Shown here: positions 26,285 to 38,940 of the stretch, piece after piece
Position numbering within the stretch: position 1 is the stretch's first letter
Layout of the letters: each line of letters begins with the position of its first letter
Assembly (NCBI RefSeq): GCF_036370855.1
Contig: NC_088099.1
Span: forward strand, 71,254,718 to 71,318,717
Direction: 5' to 3'
DNA length: 64,000 nt
From: Dromaius novaehollandiae
Lineage: Eukaryota; Chordata; Aves; Casuariiformes; Dromaiidae
Position numbers and translations under genes: made by a program
Notes under the pieces: model-generated
What the model was told of the DNA's origin: nothing
The model's database searches: none
Seen by the model: only the letters and a program-made list of their open reading frames with translations

Positions 26285-28110
26285 TAGGACAGTGATATCT
26301 TGTCAGACCAAAGATCCCTGTAATCCTTTCTCTGACAATACCTGACAGAAGACGCCTCAGGAAAAGTTAGGGAACAGGACAAACTGATGCTAATGTTTCT
26401 GCTGGGTAATCTTTCATCTTTCAGTGTGAACTCAAGCTTTTGAGCCATAAGTAGGATTTTCATATTTATATTTTTTCTTCCATGAGTTTGTCCAATCACT
26501 TTTTGATCTCAGGTAAACTTCTGGCATTCAACACATCCTTTTGGCAAGGGATTCCATAACTAACCACACCTAATAAGAAAAACTTCCTCCCTTGTTTGGG
26601 ACCTGCCAGCTATTTATTTCATTTGATGTCTCCAGTAGAAAAAATATTGACAACTGCTCTTCTCACCTTCCCGTCAGGAATGTATTGATATCTTTCACAT
26701 CCTTCTTTACAAAAGTCCCAATCACATGGGATATTTACTTGTACGGGAGTCCTTCACGCCTCTGATCATCCCTGCTAACTCTCCCAGTTCTGCTGCACTC
26801 TTTTTGAAGTGGGGAGACCAGAAATACACCCAATACTCACTACATGGGTGCACTGAGGATTTATGCAGCACAACAGTAACATCTTCTATTTTAATCTGTA
26901 TTTGTTGCCATATTTCATAATATTTTATGTGCTCTCTTAGCCAGTGCTGAGCATGGTTTTCAAGGAACTATGAAGTTGGGAGTCTTTTTTTTCCCCCATA
27001 CATATCACTTCACATTTATCTGCATAGAATTTCATTCGCCATTTTGTCAACCACTCACTCAGCATCATGAAGTCTTTCTGCAATATTTTGCAAGTATCTC
27101 TCATCTTTATAATCTTGGTTAACTTAATAGCACCTATGAACTTTTTCACCTCACTGCTCACTTTTTTTTTGATCATTTGTTACTGTAACGAACAACACAA
27201 ACCTGACAGAGTCCCATGTAAGTCTCCTCTGGTGATGTCCATCTGCTGTGAAAGTTTATTTCTCCCTGCTTTTTCTCATCTTATACCAATTATTTATCCA
27301 TGTGACGTTTCCTTTTATCTCATGGCAACTTAGTTCAAGAGCTTTTGGAGAAGAACTTTGAAACGTTTTTAGGGAAATCCAAACAGTAACATTACATGAT
27401 CTGCCATCCATGTGCTTGTTGACTTCTTGAAAGAAGTCGTGGTTCATTAGTTTATTAGAATTCTTTTCCCAAAGACTGATGATCCTTTCTTCATGTATTA
27501 TATTCCTTATCCATAATATACTATATTTATTCCTGTGTTAGATAATTCTATCCTTTATTGTAGTTTCTAACAGTTATCCTAGTACATGCATACCTTATAG
27601 ACTCATATTACCCCCTGAATGTTCCCCTAAAAAACAGTATTTGTTACTAGTCCTCTTATCTTGAGGCTGTTGTACAAGGGAAATTATATGCTACAGTTAA
27701 TATTTCAGCTATTTCATCCTAGGGATCCTTTAGAACCTGGGAGGCAGATGAATGTGAGATGCTTTTGACAGTTTTTAGTGTTCAGTTTATTGATTTATTC
27801 CTCTGCCCTTTCTACTAACACTTTATTTGGAGACAGAGCCAATGACTTGCACCCCCAAAAAGCTATACTGTTCAAACCACCCAAATCTTTCATTTTAAAC
27901 AAAGCTGCAAAAATAGTATTTTTTTTTAACTGTAAAATTATCTTCTCTGAGCTTGATCCTTCAGATCACCTAGCAGGCTTCCTACTCCTGATATGTTTGA
28001 AAAATGATTAGCAGTTTTTATGCCTTTTGTAAACAGTTTCTCAGACTCTTTCTTGCCTGTTTTTTGTATGTTCAACCTACTAGTCCTAGAACATAATGTT
28101 CCTTTTTTTT
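26285..28110 (-). mobile_element. Ancient CR1/L3-type LINE, 5'-truncated, minus strand
   Basis: About 1.8 kb follows the reverse complement of an old CR1/L3-class LINE. Its 3' part is near 26285-26700. The reverse transcriptase region is near 26800-27450 and the endonuclease-RT linker reaches to about 28100. Minus-strand translations show two family signatures: FFQEVNKHMD followed by HEIKGNVTWINNWYKMRK (within 27256-27447), and LTKWRMKFYADKCEVICMG (within 26937-27176), the usual WQMKFNVDKCKVMHIG block. The linker matches at 27968-28060, antisense to a conserved piece of this family. The reading frame is broken many times, so the copy is dead. Retroposition would have needed the full ORF2; the 5' half is absent. 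Ends are approximate. Confidence 0.8.
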
Positions 28111-30889
28111 TCTTCCTTTGGACAAGAACTCAAGCTTTGTCTGCTGCGTTAAGGAGTCTGTTCCCAACAGTCTGTGCAAACACAGAGAGGAATAAATTCT
28201 TGGATATTCTTAGGAGATGAGAACCAAGAGATGAGAACTGTGTGGATTCCTTGATATATCCTTTGAGAGCTGTGACTTAAATGTGAAAAACACCAGTGAA
28301 CAGGTGTGGCATGAGATCTCCCTGTACAGCTTCGCATGTCTGAAAAATGCAAGCATATCTAAGAAATACTAGTATGCACAGAAGAGAACATTACTCAAAC
28401 CTCCAAATTTAAACCAAGGGACATTTGGTAGACCTACTTATGCAGCCTTTATCTCACCAAATGTGCAAGTTAAACTGTAAAGATGGGCATTTCAGCCACT
28501 GACTGAAAAAACACTGCATCTTGTGGTCTTGGGTTTCTTGCTTTCTTAGCCAATATTGATGTCCAAATGCAAGGAGAAGCTCTGCAGTGCCAGAGGCCCA
28601 TAATAGTTCAAAACAGCATTTCAGAGAGTCAAAAGATAAATTTCATTTCTTGTAAAACACCAAGATGTTGAGCTGGTTTATGGTACTAGGCAGTAAATTC
28701 CCTCAGTGGGTGTATCAGTGACTTTCTTTTAAAAACTGTACAAAGAAAATTCTAAAAATAAATGTAGAAGCTGGTCATTTAAGGGATAGTGATATCTCAG
28801 GAATTCCTTAGCCAAAGTAATCTAGGTCTTAGCCTAGCAAAGCAATTTTACAGAGTAAGCTTGCAAGGTATCTGAATTTCACTGAAAAAGACAGAAATTG
28901 AAATACAAAAAATATTTCTCTAGATCCTGACTACACACACTAATGAACAGGTGGACCTACTCCATCACAATTGCTGAAAGAAAAAACTCATTTTTATATT
29001 CTGTACAAAAATGATTTGTTTCCACAATTTATACCAGCTGAGCTACTGAGCAGAACCTGAAACGAATGAAGATATTTAGTGCTACAACTTTCTCTGCCTT
29101 CTTGAGACTCAACATTATACAACAAATACATTTTGTTTTTCCAGGAAAATTGTTTCTTCCGAGCAATACTCAGATTTACTGCATATAATTAAATCATATT
29201 CAAACATGTCCATATAATCAAAGAAAAAATTTATATGCTCTGAAATTCTATGAAAATCAGTTTAGCTAACTGCTGTGCTCCATACAGAATAATGTATTGA
29301 AATAGCAAGTGCACCAGTCAGTGAAATGCTTTACAGAGAACAAAATATAGGTACTTTGTTTCATCGGAGAACTGCCATAATCATATGACAGTTATACTAT
29401 AAGTTATGGGTAAGGAGACAGGGCAGTGCATTAGATTAATACTTTGCCTTTTTAATCTATTAATCTACCACCTTTGGGACATGATTTTAAATCCACTCCA
29501 GAGCAAAGTGACTGAAAATCATTCCATCCTGACAGCTTTAAAAGATCACAAGTGAAATGTGTTAAGAAGGCCTCAACCCAGTTGATACTGAACAGGAGCA
29601 GTCATCTCAGAAGATACCCAAAATTGGTACTCTTTCAGCATTCTCACCAAAATAGATAGCTTTATTACAGCAAGGGATATTTCATAATAGACTGGTGTTA
29701 GAATAATTGAAATACATGCTAAAGAAGTCCAGTATGAGTGCACTATAGGATCACTGACAAAGAGTATTGTACATCAGCTAGTCATACATTAAAAGTTAGG
29801 AAAACGTTTTCCCTGCTGATGCTCATATGAAAATGGCAGAAAGATACAATGTAAAAGCAATGCATTTGATTGTTTTTTAACTTTCTAATATGGATAAGAA
29901 ATCAACAAAGTCATCTGAAAGGCAGAATGAAACAAGGAAAATTGTTCTATAGAGTTAATATACTACTTTAAATTTTAACTTTGACTTCCATAGTTGGTGT
30001 CTTCTAACTGCAGTAAGTTTAATTTAAAAGTGTTTTTCAAAGATGAAAAAAATTCCAGCATGGTTTCTTTTCCCTCACAAATAAATGTTAGTAAAGACAA
30101 ATAACGGCTTTAGTACCTTTCCTGCTGGTATATTCCTAATTAGATAGTTTATTAGTAGATTATCTAACCTTCATTTAATGAGGCCCTCCAGATGTTGTAT
30201 CTTGAGTGAAGCAAAAAGGAAAACAGCTGAATGCTAAGTGCAACATAATTGGCTATGGTCAGCTTGGAAGTGTCTGCATTCTCATATTACCATTACTGTA
30301 ATAGCACAGCATTTTCTCTAGAAAGTGTCAATGAGTCAGTTCAACCTACAGAAAATCCTATAATTATTCCTAGTTATAATTTTAAATGTACTCTGTTGTA
30401 TTTGCTACATTCCTCCTATTTAATATTAGTATCCCCACTACTAGTATGCAGCTATCTCCAACACTTGAGATTCCAGTTTGCACTTTTCTGCTCTATTTAG
30501 GACTTATGTTATTACCATGAACAACTTTCTTCTATTTGTTCTTCCTGAACAACTGTGTACAATATAGATTTCCTTTCCTTAATAAATAGAAGAATCACCA
30601 CAAATAATTCTAATCAGGATTTTCTTATAGGACAAAACTAAATCAGAAATAGGAAACTTAAGTAAAACATGCTGTTTTTTTTCATAAAGGATAGGAAACA
30701 ATCTGTTATTATAATCGATTAACAGTCTAAATTTAAGCCAGTGCTCTACATAAGTATGATACATTTGAAATATAACTTTTTTTTTTCAGTAATCATACTG
30801 AATCTTATGGGAAACCCAACAAGTTTTCTTCTGGAGAAACATGGATATGATCCATTTATCTTTCTGGTGCCTATTAGCATTTTTAAATT
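28111..30889. other. AT-rich non-coding sequence
   Basis: No recognised exon, RNA gene or mobile element. The stretch separates two old LINE remnants of opposite orientation and may contain decayed parts of either. Confidence 0.45.
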
Positions 30890-32060
30890 AGTTGTGTGAC
30901 ACTTCTTTGAAGAGTTTAACAAAAGAATGTAGATAAGGGAAGATACAGATATTTTCCATGAACTTCCGAAAGGGTTTTCAGTGCAACTAGGCAGTCACAT
31001 GATAAAAGGGATTGCTGCATGGATAAATACTGGACTAGAAGACTGGAAACAGAAGGTAGGAATACATGGTCAATGTTCATGATGAAAGGAGGGTACCAAC
31101 AGAGTGATCTACCCTAGGAACATGAACAGCATGGACCCAAGAAGAAGGATAACCAGGTGACAAATTTTATGAACATACAAATTTTTTCAGGGTGGTAAAA
31201 CAAAGGCTAACTTAAGAACAGCAAAAGGATCTCATGAGATTCAAGGGCTGGGCAATAAAACAGCACATGTAATTCAGTTTAGATAAACTTAGACTGGTGC
31301 ATATGGAAAAAAAAGCAATCCTTCCTTTCTATATAAAATGAGCTAACCATAGCTCCTCAGGTATGAGATCTATGACAGAGGGGCTATGATAGAAAATTCA
31401 TTGAAAACATCAACTTAATGCACTGTGGCAATAAAAAGGCAAGTCAACTGTCAGGAATTATAAGGGAAAGACAAGAGAACAAAAGGGAATATTATTATTT
31501 CACTCGATAAGCAGAAGCCTGGCTGATATCTTGCTTGGCACAAGCCCTGGTCCCTGCATCTCCAGGAGAAGATAATTGAATTGGAAATGGTTCAGAGGAG
31601 GGCAGCAAGAACAATCAAGAGTATGGATCACTAAAGAAGCACTTCAGTCTCTTCAGTTTGGAAAATAAATGACTATAGGGAGGTATAATAAAAGTCCATT
31701 AAAACGTTTGTCACATGGAAAGGGTGGCAGGGGTGGTCAGTTCACTGTCACTTCCAGTATAATAATTAGGGGGCATTAAATGTTGCTAGCAACAAGAAGG
31801 TTCAAAACATTAAAAAAGGTGATCTTTTATAAAGCAATGGTGGAATGCTTTGCCACAGAGTGATGTTAGAGGAATACACTGAAGTTATTAAATACACAGG
31901 AATCACAACTGGCTGAGGAACTCACAGATCATGAGATGCTGGTAGAGCATTTGGGGAAGCAACCTGTAAGCCTGTGCTATTCTGTTCCTCCTGCTCATCT
32001 GTTGTTGGCCATTCTCAGAATCTACATGGGACTAGATGGACCCACTTTTATGGGTGAAAA
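30890..32060 (+). mobile_element. Ancient CR1/L3-type LINE, partial, plus strand
   Basis: Starting with 'ttctttgaagagtttaacaa' (FFEEFNK, the block before the first RT motif), the sequence follows an old CR1/L3 ORF2 through the 'ggtaggaatacatggtcaat' block. It continues with 'gggctgggcaataaaacagc' and 'cagtttagataaacttagac' (normally KWQMKFNVDKCK) to the 3' region. The 3' region includes 'attggaaatggttcagagga' (31579-31598) and 'gtggaatgctttgccacag', then 'gggactagatggaccca' (32028-32044) near the end. The catalytic FADD region appears deleted around 31110-31150. Stops and frameshifts throughout mean it is inactive. It is older than the CR1 at 33905. Confidence 0.75.
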
Positions 32061-33904
32061 TCACTTTTGTCTTATGAAAATACGTAAATGGAAAAAAAAA
32101 GTGGTTTTTTTTACAGGAATACAAATAAAACAAACCCATTCTAGGGTATTTCTCCTTTTTCTGTTCTTCAGTTCTTTAATTCTTCTCTTTTCCTTCAAAT
32201 TCCTTGAACATACAGATGAGACTGTATACTTTCTTTTTTTTCCTTTGCTTATCAACAATCCTCTGATCTTGATAAAGATTTAAAAAACTCCAGAGGGAAA
32301 AAGGTAAAAAAATAGACGTTTGAAAAGGAATATTTCCATTCTATTCATTTTTTACATTCATTATCAAAAAGTGGATTTTAAGCTTTTCAATTTTCCAAAG
32401 AAACACAGTGAAATGGAAATTCTAAATGAAGTGAGAACAATTTCAAAATTCCCATTAAAATGTTCAGATGCAATAAAAGCAATGCTTTCTCGTAAAAGAT
32501 TTTCCAACTGAAAATTAATTTTACAGTGGGATACATTTACAGTTACATGTGTTAACATTTGAACAAAAAATCCAAGAAAATTTGATCATTTTGCCATCTC
32601 TCTATACACTTCATTTTTACCTCTTTTTTAAACTCTGAGATTGCTGGATCCTCTACAATTTGCAAGGATGGTATACATACACTATGAATAAACACATTTG
32701 GCAAATATCTTAATAAATAGCTAATGACATTTAAAATAACTCTAGTTTTGTGGCATCATTTATTAAACATGTCAAAAACAAAATGACATTCTTTCAGTCA
32801 TTTAAAACTGATATCGTGCACAAACACTAACTAGGTCCTCTTGGGCCATGGGGACAGGGGAAAGAATGGAGGAAGTAGTTTGACGCCTGCATTGTTTTCC
32901 AAAAATTCTGTTCAAAATATAAACAAGAAAACTACAAAGATAACATTTTAACTCATTCTGACCTTTTGCATTATGGAGTTGCACTTGTCCCTTTGATCAT
33001 CAGCCCTGCTGAACTCAGGCTAAACTAAAACTGCCTGGTTTCCATCCACGTATTTATTTTTTTCTAAGTTAGGAAATAGTGTATTTTACTCAAAATAAAG
33101 AAGATAATATTTATCTGTGTACTGTGAAACCTAGTACTAACATTTAACACCTAAGTGTCTCATGTTATCCTCAGTTGGTTTAATGTAATGCTAAATAGTA
33201 ATAAGCAGAGGGTAAAAACTACATGTGAAGCTATGCAAAACTGTTCTCCAGGGAGAAGGGTATCTGCACATTGCAACTTTCTGAGAATTCTTTAAGGAAG
33301 TATCATCTACAAAGAGATCATCACTGCCGACTGTTTTCATATTTGGCATTTTTTCAGCGAAAAGTTATATTGATGTATTGAATCTATGAGTTGTTCTGAT
33401 ATTGACTAATTGATGGAATAGTCATAGTAAACATTTTTATCCTTGATTTTCAAGGTTTGTGACAGGTCACCCACACCACATGGTGGTGTTTCTGTTCACT
33501 AATTGGATCAGTTAATCTTACTAGATCTTTTTCTATTTCTATCAAAATCAAATTATATTTTATTTCTTCAATAAATTAAACCCTGGCTGCACTTCTCTAA
33601 TTACAGTCAACTATGGTAAGAATGAAACTTTCCTCAAAATAGTGTTTATGCAGCATGAATATATAATTTGCAACTACATCAGATTCAAATTGCCATTCAG
33701 AATTTATGAAAAATATTTTTGAATATTTTTCTTAAGTGGTCAGCTAATATCAGCATGGATGATAGTCATCAGTAAATAATGGACTAATCAGAACAATGAG
33801 GATGGAGGAGAAATTTGGGAGTTAATATGCAGACAGCATTGAACCAAGCTGTTATAAGACTGAGATGTTATAAAACTGATCTTGCAACAAGTAATTCCAA
33901 GCCC
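32061..33904. other. AT-rich non-coding sequence
   Basis: No gene recognised. The plus frame 31936-32283 starts in the LINE tail and runs into T-rich low complexity. Two imperfect 16-base tandem copies (33851-33866, 33867-33882) lie just before the CR1. Confidence 0.5.
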
Positions 33905-34290
33905 CTGAGACCAGAGGGGAAATCTGGAGCAAAGAAGACTTACTTTGGTGGAGGAGGATCAGGTTAGGGAACACTCAAATAAACTGGACATACAAAAGTC
34001 CATGGCCCTACTGGGATGCTCCCATGTGGGCTACAGGAAGTGGCCTTCCTCCCAGTGTCATTGCTAGGCCACTCTCAATTATCTTTGAGAGGTCATGTCG
34101 ACTGGGAGAGGTTGCTGAGGACTCAGGAAGGCAAATGTCACTGCTACCTTTGAGAAGGACAAGAAGGTGAAGCCAGCAAACTACAAGCCAGTCAGCCTCA
34201 CCTCAGGCCCTGGGAAGGTGATGGAGCAACTCTTCTTGGATACCATTTCCAGACACATGAGGGACAAGAAGGTGATCGGGAGTAGTCAGC

Positions 34291-34671
34291 ATGGATTTCC
34301 GAAGGGAAAGCATGCTTAATCAACCTGATAGCTTTCTATGTGAGATGACTGGCTTGGTGGATGAGGGGAGGATGGTGGATATTGCTTACCTTGATTTTAG
34401 TAAGGTTTTTGACATTGTCTACCATAATACCCTCATAGACAAGCCAATGAAGTATAGGCTAGATAAGTGGTCAGTGACGTGGACTGAAAACTGGCTTAAC
34501 TGGCAGGCTCAAAGGGTTGTGACCAGTAGGATGAAGCCCAGCTGGAGGTCAGTCACAAGTGATACCCCCATGGATCAATACTGCTTGACATCTTCATTAA
34601 TGGCCTGGATGATAAAACCAAAAGTACCCTCAGCAAGTTCACAGATGATACAAACTGGGACGAGTGGCTGA
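34291..34671 (+). pseudogene. CR1 ORF2 fragment: reverse transcriptase palm, broken
   Basis: A 126-codon open piece of CR1 ORF2. Residues 33-41 are YLDFSKVFD, RT motif A with its metal-binding Asp. ENWLNWQAQRVV (residues 69-80) is the usual region following it. After VTSDTP the frame is lost relative to the family (normally GVPQGSVLGP), so the rest of this open frame is out of phase. The catalytic DD lies in another frame downstream. It was part of the RT that copied CR1 RNA at the target site; it cannot be functional now. Confidence 0.85.
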
Positions 34672-34805
34672 TACACCAGATGGTTGCACTTCTATTCAGA
34701 GGGACCTGAAGTTGAAGAAATGGACAGAGAGTAACCTTGTGAAGTTCAACAGAAGGGAAATGCCAGGTCCTGCATCTGGGGTGGAATAACCCCAGGCACC
34801 AGTAC

Positions 34806-35096
34806 ATGCTGGAGTCCAGTCAGCTAGAAAGCAGCTTTGCAGAGAAGGATCTGGGTGTCCTGGTGGACAAGAAGTCAAACACAGGCCAGCAATGCGTCCT
34901 TGTGGCAAAGGCAGACAACAGTATCCTGACCTGCATCAAGAAGAGCGTTGCCAGCAGGCCAGGAGAGATGATCCTTTCCCTCTATTCAGCACTGTTGAGG
35001 CCACACCTGGAGTGGTGTGTCCAGTTCTGGGCTCCCCAGTACAAGAAAGGCATGGATTTACTGCAGCAAAGTCCAGTGATAGTCCACAAAGATTAA
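34806..35096 (+). pseudogene. CR1 ORF2 fragment: thumb/C-terminal part, broken
   Basis: A 96-codon open piece that starts inside the ORF, so its Met is not a real start. It carries SSFAEKDLGVLVD and the block ILSLYSALLRPHLEWCVQFW, both diagnostic of CR1 ORF2 C-terminal sequence. The frame ends at a stop after a shift near 35080. It continues the reverse transcriptase of the same dead copy. Confidence 0.85.
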
Positions 35097-35218
35097 GGCA
35101 CTGGAGTATCTCTCATATGAGGAGATGCTAAGAAAGCTAGGACTGTTCAGGGGATCTTATCAATGTTTATGAATATCTGAAGGGTGGCTGTAAAGAAGAT
35201 GGAGCCAGACTCTTTTTA

Positions 35219-35413
35219 GTGGTGCCCAGTGACAGGACAAGAGACAATGGGCACAAATTGGAACGCAGGAAGTTCCACTTCAACATAAGAAAACACTTCT
35301 TTACTGCTAGGGTGGTTGAACACAGGAACAGGTTGCCCAGAGAGGCTATGGAGTTTTCATCCTTGGAGACCTTCAAAACCTGGCTGGACATGGTCCTGGG
35401 CAACCTGCTCTAG
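35219..35413 (+). pseudogene. CR1 ORF2 C-terminal fragment
   Basis: A 64-codon piece with [15 protein letters not shown] and [20 protein letters not shown], the last coding block of CR1 ORF2. It ends at the normal ORF2 stop position, just before the CR1 3' untranslated end. It is separated from the preceding piece by a frameshift and by the small deletion near 35148. Confidence 0.85.
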
Positions 35414-35500
35414 CTGACCTTGCTTTAGCAGGGGGGCTGGACCAGATGATCTCCAGAGGTCCCTTCCAACCCCAACTACTCTGAGATTCTGTGAATCTGT

Positions 35501-38500
35501 AATATTTTTAACCTCCATGACGCTTAAGCAGCAAATTAATCTGATGGGGAATTCTAGTCTTGAAGGAAATGTATGAACTAAGGTGAAACTATGATATTCA
35601 CAATGACCAAGGTATGGTCAACGTCTGAATCCACAGTTTGCAGTATTTGTTCAAAAACTACATAGTAAAACTCAACAGATGTCAAAGTGGCTGCTGGGTC
35701 TTGGCCAATGGCTTAGAAACATGTCCTCCAAGTAAGTCCAAGTATCCCAGGAAAAAGGCCTTTTATAAAACTGGTGCTTAGCTTGTGGTCGGCTTCTTTA
35801 TCTCTAGGGAGATAGGGTTGTTGGGATGTTCAGATGCATCTCTCTGCGCTTCTTTGAAATCAAATCTTTGAACGAGTCCATCCTCCGTATCAGAGTTTGC
35901 AAAAATACATAATGCTTTCCTCATTTGATATTTCTGTCAGTTATTTGGCAGAGTAGCTTAGTGAAATCACTTATACCAAAATGAGATGGCAAATTCCCAT
36001 GCTAGGTCTCAGCAGCATAAATTAGATCTATTTGTACACCCACAAGTTAGTTATACCAAATTAAATAGCACATTTCTATTCAAAAGTATAAGTAAACACT
36101 AATGAACTGCTCCAAGGAATATGCATACCAAAAATCCTCACTTGGAACAGAAAAGTAGTAATGACCAATGCTGAACTATAATCAAATCTCAAACCACCCT
36201 GTAGTAAAGCCTATGGGAAAAGCTAAGCTCTTCAGCATGCCTCAAAGATTAATCCAGGTAGGCCAAGCTAAAAAGTAATGTCAAAAACCATAGACAGAGA
36301 CTATTTTCTCACCTTGCTCCCTTTAGACTATGTAGGTCAAACCCAGAGCCTTAGACTACAACTCATACCATGGATGCGGTAGCATAGCTCATGGAACACC
36401 ACTCACTGAAACCACCTTTAATCACTGATCCAAAGCCATTCATACAAAGTTTTGCACAAAATCCTGTGAATATTTCATCTCAGTATGACAAAGGGATAGA
36501 TTATTGTAACAGGGTCTGTATCTGAATGATGCAGTCACAATATTCTCAGAAAGCAAAAAAGACAAAAAGAATCCATGGAAATCAAACAAGTTTGTTTATT
36601 TGATCTGTGGAGGTGTAGACCTTTTCTACATCACAAAACACACGCTAATTTAGTGGGAAATGTATTTATTTTAATCATACTATTTGCAAATGTTCTGCAG
36701 GATATACTATAAAAGCAATGAGGTTATGTTATTGCAAGATATCTATTGTTACACTCTGCTATTAAATCATTTCACTACTTTTGTGTAGATCACAAAGCAG
36801 TGGGCAGTGGAAAGCAGTTAAAATATTACAGTTCTCCTGTAGAAAAAATACTGTACAAGGGGTACCATTCAGTAATTTTTACTCCAGTAGCCCGATTAAC
36901 CACAAATATGATGTGCAACAAATCACCAGCACAAAGGACCACTTGGAACAGAATGAACTATTATTTTATCAATCATTTCTTTTAAAAACATAGAATAGTG
37001 TATTAGAGTCAGATTTTATGAATGTGTATGCCAAATGAATTGCTGTTTAAAATGCATTTTTCTTTGACTGTAATATTTGATAGGCATGCACAGTTCAGTT
37101 ACTTGTAAAAACAAAATGCCAGAAACTAATCCTAAAAAAAAATCTGTCAAACTCCAATTTGCACAATTACTTTAACTTGTATCTATGAATGATGTCAGTT
37201 GACTTATACTTTAATGCACTTTAAAGAAAAATGCCAAGAACTAAGACTACAAGAAAACAAGATTAAGTTGAAAGTCATACATTAACTGGATCCTAACTGT
37301 GAAAGATGCTAAGCCCAAAAAAGAAAATTAAAAATTTTACTCATGAAACAAATATTTTATGTGTTTTAGAACAAAAAACAAATGCAAATGCCAGGAACTG
37401 GGAGGTTACTTGCATTAGTTTACAAGCCTCAGACTATATATAAAACCTAAGCAAGCCTCAGAGGTTCTTAATATTGAAAGTTAAAATTGCAATTAATGGC
37501 AACTGATGCTCAGCACATTTTCTCCCTAAAAATATAAATGTAAATCTTCATTCATACTTTAATGTTTTACTTCAAGCCTTCCATCAGTTTATAAGGTTCT
37601 TCACAACAGAAGTTCAAGGTAAACCTGTGAGCACCTTACAGAGACCAAAAGGTCTTACAAATCCAGGAGTCAGGTTGTATTAGGGACATAATTGACAAAA
37701 AACTTCTTAAAACAGATAAAATTCAAAGTGCCAAGGTATGACAAGATAGAATTTAAAGATTCTTCTCAACATCCACCTACTTTCACACCACTTTGTTCCT
37801 CCAGACTTGGCGCCAGTCCTTTGTAAATCTGAAGAAACGCTACTCCGAGTCCTTCAGCTGCCTTGTGTCCCACATCCTTTGAGGTCCTGCTCTGTTTGCT
37901 CCTTTTTCTCCTCAGCAGTGGCCAAATCCCTTGCTGTGCTTGGGAACTCAGCTGGTGAAGCTGTCACACTCACCCTATCCCATCCTGTCGCTGCAGCCTG
38001 GGGACTGCTCTCCCAGGGCTGGGCCAGTGGCTCCCCAGGAAAGGAGCATCCTCCAGCCCCAGCTGGTTCCTTCTTGAGGAAACATAGTAACATCAACAAG
38101 TAAAGCAAACACCATCTGCCACAGCCAGCCAGTAGAAGAATACTCTTTCATTAGGTTTACCAAAAGGTAAGAAATATACATTACTTAATTCAGTTCCCAC
38201 TGTTTTGTCTGAATTTGACATCATCTTCCTGCTTTGCCGAAAAGAACGCCACTCCATCTGAACTGGAGCAAGCCAGTTCTCAGCTAAAACAAAACACTTG
38301 AGTAACTGTGATAAATCTGTAGGAACATTTGCAAAAAAGTGACTGAGATGCCATGCTTTGTCTGAAAATAGGCCTTGTTGCCATGCCAAGTGTTAAAGGA
38401 CTAAACATTCACACTCTCTTGCCTCTTAATTTTAAAAACTATGGTTCAACTTACCAACATGGTATCGTTCAACCAACATATTGCACACAACATGTTGCAA

Positions 38501-38734
38501 TATGTTCATCCAACACTCCTAAGGTTTTCCCAAAATTAAAATGCGTGTAGTAGTTGAGCTTATATTTCCATGCCTAATTAGGGTTTATGGAATTCAGTCT
38601 GAGCATATTTTAGTATGGTTACGAAGTCTTTCACTGGTGCAAACAAGAATGCCATCTCTTCAGACATGTATCCTTACAGATACTTCCATAAGCACAAGCA
38701 GACCCACACACCAGCCTCCTGCCACAGGTAGTGG
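35501..38734. other. AT-rich non-coding sequence with a GC-richer patch near 37.8-38.1 kb
   Basis: No gene recognised. The patch at 37807-38108 is open on both strands (98 codons plus, 84 minus), with no family resemblance. It contains a nested inverted repeat (outer arms 37997-38004 and 38032-38039). The remainder is anonymous. Confidence 0.45.
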
Positions 38735-38940
38735 CCCTTTTAAACTTAGACACTTAGAGTTAGGCTCCTAAATCCATTGCAAGGAAGCTACTGCTTTGCA
38801 TCTGTACCTGCAAACCACACTGAAACCAATGAGATTTCACATTCATATTTACAACCTTTTTATTGTAGCTGGGTACTTAAATATGGACTTGGAACTCTCA
38901 CTTTAGGAGACACATTTTGACACTTTGGATATTTTCATTC
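38735..38940. repeat. Probable old interspersed repeat, unassigned
   Basis: Phrases such as 'cttagagttaggctcctaaa', 'aaaccaatgagatt', 'gggtacttaaatatggactt' and 'ctttaggagacacattttga' match a widespread old amniote repeat built from 'taggctcctaaatcc' and 'gcacctaaatatgggc' blocks. No coding capacity is visible. The family name is not given because I could not align it to a consensus. Confidence 0.35.

Larger units (their letters stand above)
33905..35500 (+). mobile_element. CR1 LINE, 5'-truncated, avian type
   Basis: About 1.6 kb of the 3' part of ORF2 plus the 3' end of a chicken repeat 1 (CR1) retrotransposon. Visible in order are the RT entry (QHGFPKGK-like, near 34290), YLDFSKVFD with the first catalytic Asp at 34387-34413, and FTDDTN at 34638-34655, where the usual FADD has Ala changed to Thr. 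LESSFAEKDLGVLVD begins near 34812, followed by SLYSALLRPHLEWCVQFW and the C-terminal [15 protein letters not shown] block. The 3' end contains 'ggaccagatgatctccagag' and 'gattctgtgaatctgt', the CR1 end that replaces a poly-A tail. Frameshifts split ORF2 into at least three pieces, and about 25 bases are missing near 35148, so it is dead. Full-length CR1 is about 4.5 kb; this copy has the usual 5' truncation. Confidence 0.93.
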
